In this document: positions 1 through 4,601 of the stretch, piece by piece | Layout of the letters: each line of letters begins with the position of its first letter | Numbering within the stretch: the first letter of the stretch is position 1 | NCBI GenBank assembly: GCA_014763515.1 | Contig: JACXVH010000071.1 | Location: 1-7,025, forward strand | Length of the DNA: 7,025 nt | Direction: 5' to 3' | DNA from: Flavobacteriaceae bacterium | GTDB taxonomy: Bacteria; Bacteroidota; Bacteroidia; Flavobacteriales; Flavobacteriaceae | Program-made: the position numbers and the translations under genes | The notes under the pieces: model-generated | What the model was told of the DNA's origin: nothing | The model's database searches: none | The model's input: only the letters and a program-made list of their open reading frames with translations

Positions 1-93
1 TCAGTTCTTAACTATTTTTGAAAAAAGGGTTCAACTTTAATTAAAAAGTCAAACCCCATTATTTTTAACTTACACACTTTTTAGGATAGTGTC
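1..93 (+). mobile_element. Right end of an insertion sequence, probably IS256 family (partial)
   Basis: Only the last part of the element lies in the window. It contains the final codons of a reading frame ending at 40, about 30 bases of non-coding AT-rich sequence, and a segment at 70-93 that starts TTACACAC and ends GATAGTGTC. Read on the minus strand this starts GACACTATCC and continues to GTGTGTAA, which resembles, from memory, the terminal inverted repeats of IS256-family elements in Bacteroidota. The next bases (94-101, AAAAAAGG) would be the target duplication if the element ends at 93, since this family usually duplicates 8-9 bp. The left end and left repeat are outside the window, so the family assignment and exact boundary are inferences. 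Confidence 0.5.
2..40 (+). CDS. Transposase, C-terminal tail only (probable IS256 family)
   Basis: The plus-strand frame beginning at base 2 reads QFLTIFEKRVQL and then a TAA stop at 38-40. IS256-family transposases commonly end in a stretch of the type (L)NQF-(A/L)-x-(I/L)-F-(E/D)-x-R-(L/V), and this tail fits that pattern. The frame is open to the left edge, so it is the end of a longer gene cut by the window. Twelve residues cannot prove a family. The call rests on the match of the tail together with the IS-like end 30 bases downstream. The alternative is a chance open frame. Confidence 0.42.
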   Translation, partial: QFLTIFEKRVQL

Positions 94-122
94 AAAAAAG
101 GAAGCTTTTAGCTTCCTTTTTT
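94..122. terminator. Strong bidirectional intrinsic terminator
   Basis: AAAAAAGGAAGCT (94-106) pairs perfectly with AGCTTCCTTTTTT (110-122), leaving a three-base loop. The stem has a GGAAGC core and is flanked by a T-run on each strand (117-122 on plus, the complement of 94-99 on minus), so it can end transcription from either side. On the minus strand it overlaps the stop codon (121-123) of the secreted-protein gene. On the plus strand it would stop read-through from the IS element, whose apparent end (93) lies directly against the hairpin. Confidence 0.85.
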
Positions 123-747
123 ATTTTCTAACCATATCAACTTTTCCTTTTGAATCAATTGTTACTATTTCAGTTGTAGTTGTCGATTTGGTTAATTTCA
201 TTTCATCTGGAGTTCTTACATAATTATTTTGAATCATAAATTTCTTTATAACTAAATTTCCTTTTTCAACTTCGATTTTTGTTTGAGTTTTATCTTCATA
301 AGCCGTTACAGGATCTTTCATATAGTTTAATTTATAACGATTTTCACCAATTACAAAACTATTCTTCCAAGTTCCATTAACATCATACATATCCATATTG
401 TAATAAGATTCTAAATGACCATCAGAATTGTGTTTCGTTACTATGTAATAAATGATAAAAGTAAAGTTGTTAAATTTAAATTTTCCAACAGAAAAATAGC
501 GAGAATTACTATTGTAATACATTCCGTTTTCTTTGAAATTTGAAGTAATTTCAGAAACTAATCCGTTTTCAGCTTTAAAATCAACTTCAACATCATATAG
601 TGCATCATAACCAATTTTAGGATAATAATCTTTTGAAGTTTCAAAAGGTAATTTTATTTCTTTAAACTCTTTTTCTAGTTTTGAAAATTTTTTTTGAGCA
701 AAGCCAATGTTTGCCATAACTACAAAAAACAATACTATTTTTTTCAT
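121..747 (-). CDS. Small secreted protein of unknown function
   Basis: This 208-residue protein is not one I recognise. It starts MKKIVLFFVVMANIGFA followed by QKK, a typical signal peptide (two lysines, a hydrophobic core of about 13 residues, Ala before a Gln), so the mature part probably starts at Q18 or K19 in the periplasm or outside. There is no lipobox cysteine and no second membrane segment. Residues 20-40 are charged and probably helical. The rest alternates aromatic and hydrophilic residues with several NG/DG turns, as in beta-rich proteins, and a short Thr run lies at 189-193. No cysteine, catalytic motif or C-terminal sorting domain is visible. The ATG at 745-747 puts the signal peptide at the very N-terminus and lies just downstream of a good promoter. 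The gene stands alone, divergent from the ydeI-like gene and ending in a strong terminator. It could be a lineage-restricted cell-envelope or stress protein, but nothing here shows which. Confidence 0.8.
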   Translation of the reverse strand: MKKIVLFFVVMANIGFAQKKFSKLEKEFKEIKLPFETSKDYYPKIGYDALYDVEVDFKAENGLVSEITSNFKENGMYYNSNSRYFSVGKFKFNNFTFIIYYIVTKHNSDGHLESYYNMDMYDVNGTWKNSFVIGENRYKLNYMKDPVTAYEDKTQTKIEVEKGNLVIKKFMIQNNYVRTPDEMKLTKSTTTTEIVTIDSKGKVDMVRK

Positions 748-772
748 ACTTTTACTATTATTGATTTGTTTT

Positions 773-803
773 CAAAACTATTTTTAAATGACTTAGAAAA
801 CAA
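773..803 (-). promoter_or_regulatory. Candidate flavobacterial promoter for the secreted-protein gene
   Basis: On the minus strand a TTG (complement of 801-803) is followed after exactly 20 bases by TAGTTTTG (complement of 773-780), a full match to the Bacteroidota -7 consensus TAnnTTTG. Transcription would start near 766 and give a leader of roughly 20 nt before the ATG at 747. The element lies in the 75-base gap between divergent genes, with its -33 part about 20 bases from the start codon of the opposite gene, so the two promoters must overlap or sit very close together. Confidence 0.6.
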
Positions 804-822
804 TACGACAATTGCCTTATTT

Positions 823-1404
823 ATGGAAGAAAAAAAGAAAAATCCTTGGAACAAAACCAATCAATGGAGTGAAGAATTAGATTTACTTCATAGTATTTTA
901 AGAAAAACTCCTCTAGTTGAAATGACAAAATGGGGTGGTCCAATTTATACTTACAACGGTAAAAATGTGGTTGGAATTGGAGGATTTAAGTCGTATTTTG
1001 GAGTTTGGTTTTTTAATGGCGTTTTCCTTAAAGATGATAAAAATCTTTTGATTAATGCTAATGAAGGAACTACCAAATCTTTACGACAAATGCGATTTAA
1101 TTCAAAAGAAGAAATTGATGAGAAAATAATCTTAGCTTACGTAACTGAAGCAATAGCTATTAAAGAAAAAGGATTGGCAATAAAAAAAGAGAAAAAAGAA
1201 ACTGTTATTTCTGAGTTTTTTGAAAATTTTCTAAATGAAAATTCAGTTTTAAAAAAGCAATTTGAAAGCCTTTCTCCTTATAAACAAAGAGAATATTTAG
1301 AATTTATTGATACTGCTAAACAAGAAAAAACAAAACTATCCCGACTAGAAAAAATAAAACCTTTACTTGTTGAAGGTAAAGGTCTTAATGATAAATATCG
1401 TTAA
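823..1404 (+). CDS. YdeI/OmpD-associated family protein (DUF1801 plus OmdA-type C-terminus)
   Basis: A 193-residue cytoplasmic protein without signal peptide or membrane segment. Residues about 10-115 match the DUF1801/YdhG-like fold (related in shape to the frataxin-like iron chaperones): N-terminal helix, the WGGPIYTYNGKNVVGIGGFK stretch (37-56), FGVWFFNG (59-66), and the conserved region around residues 75-95. Residues about 125-193 match the OmdA-type C-terminal domain, with the hallmark F-x-x-L-S-P-x-x-Q-R-x-Y (147-158), a basic R-x-E-K-x-x-P helix and the terminal GKGLNDKYR. Members are often annotated as bacteriocin-protection or OmpD-associated, but the molecular role is poorly established. 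I chose the ATG at 823 because the frame extends upstream to 694 only by running through the signal-peptide region of the opposite gene, and homologues begin near the NPW motif. It converges on yajC across an intergenic repeat. Confidence 0.82.
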   Translation: MEEKKKNPWNKTNQWSEELDLLHSILRKTPLVEMTKWGGPIYTYNGKNVVGIGGFKSYFGVWFFNGVFLKDDKNLLINANEGTTKSLRQMRFNSKEEIDEKIILAYVTEAIAIKEKGLAIKKEKKETVISEFFENFLNENSVLKKQFESLSPYKQREYLEFIDTAKQEKTKLSRLEKIKPLLVEGKGLNDKYR

Positions 1405-1410
1405 TTTTTC

Positions 1411-1525
1411 TTTGTCATTTCGAGCAAAGCGAGAAATCTCATAAAGAAAAGATTGTTTCACTTCGTTGAATCTTCGATTTCGGAGTCTTATTGTTTAGAT
1501 ACTGAATCAAGTTCAGCATGACAAA
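1411..1525. repeat. Structured intergenic repeat element (flavobacterial REP-like)
   Basis: The element is bounded by a perfect 8-bp inverted repeat, TTTGTCAT (1411-1418) and ATGACAAA (1518-1525). Inside are three smaller structured parts: the GTCATTTCGAGC...GCGAGAAATCTC segment (1414-1440), with CGAG on both sides of CAAAG; an imperfect hairpin with TTCA (1457-1460) pairing TGAA (1467-1470) and flanking AGA/TCT; and a hairpin with CTGAA (1502-1506) pairing TTCAG (1512-1516) around TCAAG. From memory, segments like 'CATTTCGAGC..GAGAAATC' and 'CTGAA..TTCAGCATGACA' recur between genes in many flavobacterial genomes. It fills the gap between the convergent ydeI-like and yajC genes, where it may also serve as a transcription end for both. 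No other copy is present in this window. Confidence 0.65.
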
Positions 1526-1532
1526 AATGAAA

Positions 1533-1805
1533 TTATTTCTTTTCGCTAAGTTTAGCACTCATTTCCATAGAAATCGCTGATTTTTCCATTTTAATTTTTC
1601 CTGCCATAGTTTCGATAACTACAGTCGAATCTGCCATTTCAGCTATTTTACCATGAATTCCAGCTTTAGTAATTATTCTATCGCCAACCTTCAAAGCCGC
1701 TTCAAATGCTTTTTCTTTTTTAACGCGTTGTTGTTGTGGACGTATTAATAAAAAATAGAAAATTGCTACCATAAGTAACAACTGACCTATCATCATTGGA
1801 TTCAT
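1533..1805 (-). CDS. yajC: Sec translocase accessory subunit YajC
   Basis: YajC is a small inner-membrane protein that associates with SecDF and the SecYEG protein-export channel. The 90-residue product has the standard architecture: a single transmembrane helix at about 5-21, immediately followed by the family signature FLLIRPQQQR (18-27) and a basic KKEK stretch, then a small cytoplasmic domain (about 33-78) with the typical KVGDRIITKAGIHGKI run (39-54) and a beta-rich end. Length is normal for the family (85-110 residues). Its ATG lies 6 bases after the stop of the DUF1573 gene, so the two are almost certainly co-transcribed with nusB upstream. It is the last gene of the cluster here; its stop is 8 bases from the intergenic repeat. 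Confidence 0.95.
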   Translation of the reverse strand: MNPMMIGQLLLMVAIFYFLLIRPQQQRVKKEKAFEAALKVGDRIITKAGIHGKIAEMADSTVVIETMAGKIKMEKSAISMEMSAKLSEKK

Positions 1806-1811
1806 AATCTA

Positions 1812-2267
1812 TTATTGTTTTGGATTTACATTTGCTTTAATTGAAAAGGCTTCGCTTCCGTTTTCAGTATTTGTTGTTAGGGTAACCGTTTTGTTTTGTT
1901 GCCCAGATTTTCCAGCTGAATTAAATGAAACTTTAATTGGTGCAGATTCTCCTGGTTTAATTGGTTGTTTAGGATAATCTGGAACTGTACAACCACAACT
2001 TGCTTTAGCATCTGAAATTAATAAATCAGATTCTCCGTTATTTGTAACTGTAAATTCTGTTTCAACAACATCTCCTTCAGTAATTGTTCCAAAATCATAT
2101 TCTGCTTTATCAAAAGATACTTTTGGCAATTTAGTAGCTAATTCTTTTGCTGTCTCTACTGCTTTAATATCTTCTTCAGTAATTTTACTTTTAGCAGCAT
2201 CATTACAAGATACTAAACCAATAATTAATGAAAACGATGCGATTGATAATAAGTTTCTTCTTTTCAT
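1812..2267 (-). CDS. DUF1573 domain lipoprotein
   Basis: A 151-residue predicted lipoprotein. The N-terminus MKRRNLLSIASFSLIIGLVSC is a lipoprotein signal peptide with lipobox LVSC, so Cys21 would be lipidated and the mature protein anchored in an envelope membrane. A charged, probably helical linker (24-48) leads to one DUF1573 domain (about 50-147), an immunoglobulin-like beta fold related to ASPM/SPD-2/Hydin (ASH) domains. Typical elements are F-D-F/YDFGTI (57-62), the F-x-V-x-N-N-G strand-turn (72-78), SCGCT (90-94) with two cysteines, and IKPGES...KVSF (103-115). The family is abundant in Bacteroidota and often lies beside nusB and yajC, as here, 16 bases after nusB and 6 before yajC. 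Its biochemical role is not established. The CGC pair might form a disulfide or bind a metal; that is a guess. Confidence 0.9.
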   Translation of the reverse strand: MKRRNLLSIASFSLIIGLVSCNDAAKSKITEEDIKAVETAKELATKLPKVSFDKAEYDFGTITEGDVVETEFTVTNNGESDLLISDAKASCGCTVPDYPKQPIKPGESAPIKVSFNSAGKSGQQNKTVTLTTNTENGSEAFSIKANVNPKQ

Positions 2268-2283
2268 TTTTTTATTTTTAAAT

Positions 2284-3225
2284 TTATAATAAACCTCTTC
2301 CCGCTTTATTTAAACGGTTTTCATTTTTAAATTCTTTTACAAGATTATCTAAAATTCCGTTTATAAAAATACTACTTTTTGGTGTAGAATACTCTTTGGC
2401 AATTTCTAAATATTCGTTAATTGTTACTTTTACTGGAATTGATGGGAACTTTAACAATTCGCAAATTGCCATTTTTAAAATAATAGTATCCATTTCTGCA
2501 ATACGTTCAGCATCCCAATTCGGAGTTTTATCTATATATTCCTTAGAAAGTTCTTGCTCATTTAAAACCGTTTTTCTAAATAAACTTTTCACGAAATCTT
2601 TATCGTCTTCGTCTTTGTATAAAGCTGAAACTCTAAAAATATCATCCTCCGATTTTAAACTTTTAATTTGTTTTAAAATTAAAGTATTTACAGAAGCTAA
2701 ATCGTCTACCCAGGTTAACTTATAATCTTCGATATAATCATAAAGTTTTTCATTTGGCGCAATAACTTCCGAAAATAAATCGGCTACAAAATATTTATCA
2801 TCATTAAAATTACTTTCCGTTTTGCTCATGTAATCTTGATAAATAGTACTTGCTTTTACTTCTTCTAATAAAAGTAAAATAATATCATCATTGCGTTTCC
2901 AGTTAGAAATACTATTTTCTTCTAAAGCATTTTCGATATTACCTGAATTAGCTAATAATCGTAAAACTTTATTATTGATAAATTTTTTATTTGGATTGCG
3001 TTCTTCCTTTGTTGCTAAATGCTTTTTAGAAGCCAAATCAAGATATTCTTCTTCTTTATTACGAATTTCTATTAATGCTGCAACCAATAACAAGTAGAGA
3101 TCTTGCATGTTTTCAATACTTTGAAATAAGAATTTTTCTTCCTTTTCAAGATTATCTGATTCGTGTTGATGCATGGCATAAATGCTTTGCATTACTTTAA
3201 TTCGTATATGTCTTCTGTTTAACAT
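2284..3225 (-). CDS. nusB: Transcription antitermination factor NusB, long Bacteroidota form
   Basis: NusB binds BoxA RNA with S10 (NusE) as part of the antitermination complex, notably on rRNA transcripts. At 313 residues this is more than twice the E. coli length (about 139). The N-terminus MLNRRHIRIKVMQSIYAMHQ has the NusB first helix (R-R-x-x-R-x-K-x-x-Q-x-x-Y). The recognisable core resumes at about 210-298: FVKSLFRKTVL, the D-x-x-I-L-K-x-A-x-x-E-L-L helix (246-258), IPVKVTINEYLEIAKEY (263-279) and the SSIFINGILDNL end (284-295). Residues about 25-205 are a charged helical insertion, seen in NusB proteins across this phylum, so it is not a local fusion. The gene heads the cluster with the DUF1573 lipoprotein and yajC. 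The ATG at 3223-3225 is the only start that keeps the whole first helix. Confidence 0.93.
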   Translation of the reverse strand: MLNRRHIRIKVMQSIYAMHQHESDNLEKEEKFLFQSIENMQDLYLLLVAALIEIRNKEEEYLDLASKKHLATKEERNPNKKFINNKVLRLLANSGNIENALEENSISNWKRNDDIILLLLEEVKASTIYQDYMSKTESNFNDDKYFVADLFSEVIAPNEKLYDYIEDYKLTWVDDLASVNTLILKQIKSLKSEDDIFRVSALYKDEDDKDFVKSLFRKTVLNEQELSKEYIDKTPNWDAERIAEMDTIILKMAICELLKFPSIPVKVTINEYLEIAKEYSTPKSSIFINGILDNLVKEFKNENRLNKAGRGLL

Positions 3226-3254
3226 ACTTACTTTAAGAACTTTAAAAAATTAAG

Positions 3255-3280
3255 AAAGCGAAAGATTACTCTTTCGCTTT
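3255..3280 (-). terminator. Terminator hairpin between the dehydrogenase gene and nusB
   Basis: AAAGCGAAAGA (3255-3265) and TCTTTCGCTTT (3270-3280) form a perfect 11-bp stem with a four-base loop. On the minus strand it lies 25 bases after the dehydrogenase stop and is followed by CTTAATTTTTT, an interrupted T-rich tail. That makes it a plausible but not ideal intrinsic terminator. It lies 29 bases upstream of the nusB start, so it separates the dehydrogenase transcript from the nusB cluster, or acts as a partial barrier between them. Confidence 0.65.
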
Positions 3281-3281
3281 G

Positions 3282-3289
3282 CAAAAATA
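3282..3289 (-). promoter_or_regulatory. Candidate -7 element for the nusB cluster
   Basis: The minus-strand sequence TATTTTTG (complement of 3282-3289) matches TAnnTTTG exactly. There is no TTG at 17-23 bases upstream, so only the -7 half is supported. If used, transcription would begin inside the hairpin at 3255-3280, breaking the stem in transcripts that start here while leaving it intact in read-through transcripts from the dehydrogenase gene. Confidence 0.35.
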
Positions 3290-3305
3290 CAATATTATTT
3301 AAAAA

Positions 3306-4412
3306 TTACTTGTTTTGTAATTCATTTTTTCTGTCTTCAATTCGCTTTTGAGCTATTGATAATGCAGCAGCATGTGTTGTTACATTATTTTTATCAGCAA
3401 AATCAAAAATTTCTAAAGCAGTATTGTAAATGTTTTCAGTTTTTTCCATCACTTGAGCTTTTGTCAAGTTCGCAAGTTCAGAATAAACATTAATTACACC
3501 ACCTGCATTAATTAAGAAATCTGGTGCATATAAAATTCCTTTTTCCTTAAGAATTTTACCATGTTTTACTTCATTTGCTAATTGGTTATTTGCAGCACCT
3601 GCAATTACTTTAGCTTGAATTTTATCAATGGTGTCGTCATTAATAGTAGCACCTAAAGCACAAGGAGCATAAATATCAACATCGGCAGCATATAAATCGA
3701 CTCCTGTAAAGATTTTCGCACCATATTTTGAACCAACTTGGTGTACTCTATCTTCGTTAATATCTGTAATAGAAACAATTGCTCCACTTTCTGTTAAGTG
3801 TTGTACTAAAACCTCACCTACGTGACCAATTCCTTGTACTAAAACGCTTTTTCCTTCTAAATTATCTGAACCAAATTTGTACTTAGCTGCAGCTTTCATT
3901 CCCATAAAAACTCCGTAAGCTGTAACAGGAGAAGGGTTACCTGAACCACCTCTTTCTACTGAAATACCTGCAACATGCTTTGTAACATTATTTACAATAT
4001 CCATGTCTTTTATTTCCATTCCTACGTCTTCAGCTGTAATATATTTTCCTGATAAAGAATCAACAAACTGACCGAAACGAGTCATTAATTCAGGAGTTTT
4101 TTCAGTTTTAGCATCACCTATAATAACAGCTTTACCTCCACCTAAATTTAATCCAGAAATTGAATTTTTAAAAGTCATTCCACGAGATAAACGCAAAACA
4201 TCGTTTAATGCTTCCCACTCGTTTGTATATTTCCACATTCTAGTTCCACCTAATGCTGGACCTAAAACGGTATTATGTATACCGATAATTGCTTTTAAAC
4301 CTGTATCTTTGTCGTAGCAAAATACAACTTGCTCATGACCGTCAAAAGACACTTGACCAAAAACCGGATCTACTTTGTGAAGCTCACTAGTAGTTAATAA
4401 ATCTGCTGTCAT
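3306..4412 (-). CDS. Leucine dehydrogenase-family (Glu/Leu/Phe/Val) amino-acid dehydrogenase
   Basis: The family catalyses reversible NAD-dependent oxidative deamination of a branched-chain or related amino acid to the 2-oxo acid and ammonia in the cytoplasm. The 368 residues are normal length. The N-terminal catalytic domain has GPALGGTRMW (51-60) and MTFKNSISGLNLGGGKAVI (79-97). By family analogy K82 contacts the substrate carboxylate and K94 is the catalytic lysine. TAEDVGM (126-132) and GNPSPVTAYGV (158-168) follow. The C-terminal Rossmann domain has GIGHVG (194-199) with an acidic residue at the end of the second strand (D217), favouring NAD over NADP, then GAANNQL (272-278) and NAGGVINVY (302-310). 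Overall it looks closest to leucine/valine dehydrogenases rather than the longer glutamate enzymes, but exact substrate choice cannot be read from sequence alone. The gene has its own promoter and a terminator separates it from nusB. Confidence 0.92.
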   Translation of the reverse strand: MTADLLTTSELHKVDPVFGQVSFDGHEQVVFCYDKDTGLKAIIGIHNTVLGPALGGTRMWKYTNEWEALNDVLRLSRGMTFKNSISGLNLGGGKAVIIGDAKTEKTPELMTRFGQFVDSLSGKYITAEDVGMEIKDMDIVNNVTKHVAGISVERGGSGNPSPVTAYGVFMGMKAAAKYKFGSDNLEGKSVLVQGIGHVGEVLVQHLTESGAIVSITDINEDRVHQVGSKYGAKIFTGVDLYAADVDIYAPCALGATINDDTIDKIQAKVIAGAANNQLANEVKHGKILKEKGILYAPDFLINAGGVINVYSELANLTKAQVMEKTENIYNTALEIFDFADKNNVTTHAAALSIAQKRIEDRKNELQNK

Positions 4413-4448
4413 GCTGTAAAATTTTGAAAATTATTCAATAAATGTATG

Positions 4449-4479
4449 CAATATTACGAATAAATTTAATTTGTTTCAA
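4449..4479 (-). promoter_or_regulatory. Candidate promoter for the amino-acid dehydrogenase gene
   Basis: On the minus strand TTG (complement of 4477-4479) is followed after exactly 20 bases by TAATATTG (complement of 4449-4456), seven of eight positions of the -7 consensus with the invariant TA and TTG kept. A start near 4442 would give a leader of about 30 nt to the ATG at 4412. The spacing is the same as in the candidate promoter at 773-803. Confidence 0.5.
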
Positions 4480-4514
4480 TTTTTTATATTTTTTTTAATA
4501 ATATGATAATACAA

Positions 4515-4534
4515 ATCATGATGTTAATATTAAC
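4515..4534. promoter_or_regulatory. Two abutting palindromes in a divergent promoter region
   Basis: ATCATGAT (4515-4522) and GTTAATATTAAC (4523-4534) are both perfect palindromes and touch without a gap. They lie between the dehydrogenase promoter (-33 at 4479) and the start of the ABC exporter gene (4602), a position suited to an operator controlling one or both genes. The second matches no regulator consensus I can name with confidence. AT-rich sequence yields such palindromes by chance fairly often. The remainder of the 189-base gap (4413-4601) shows only a weak exporter -7 candidate, TAATTTTA at 4566-4573, with no properly spaced TTG. Confidence 0.3.
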
Positions 4535-4601
4535 CAAAAGTTCATTTTTGTTGGGCTTTAATTTATAATTTTACTAAAAAATTGCTTTTTTATCTACATA
4601 A

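Noticed and set aside
694..822. N-terminal extension of the ydeI-like gene by 43 residues from an ATG at 694
   Set aside because: It would run through the signal-peptide codons and promoter of the opposite gene, and its composition is unlike the rest of the family. The ATG at 823 gives the normal family start.
2396..2725. Plus-strand open frame of 109 codons inside nusB
   Set aside because: It is antisense to a well-supported gene, shows no family features, and arises from the codon bias of nusB. The same applies to 2891-3097 on plus.
4413..4601. Riboswitch or small RNA in the divergent gap
   Set aside because: The region is simple AT-rich sequence without a conserved riboswitch core or a G-C-containing hairpin; only the promoter elements and two short palindromes stand out.
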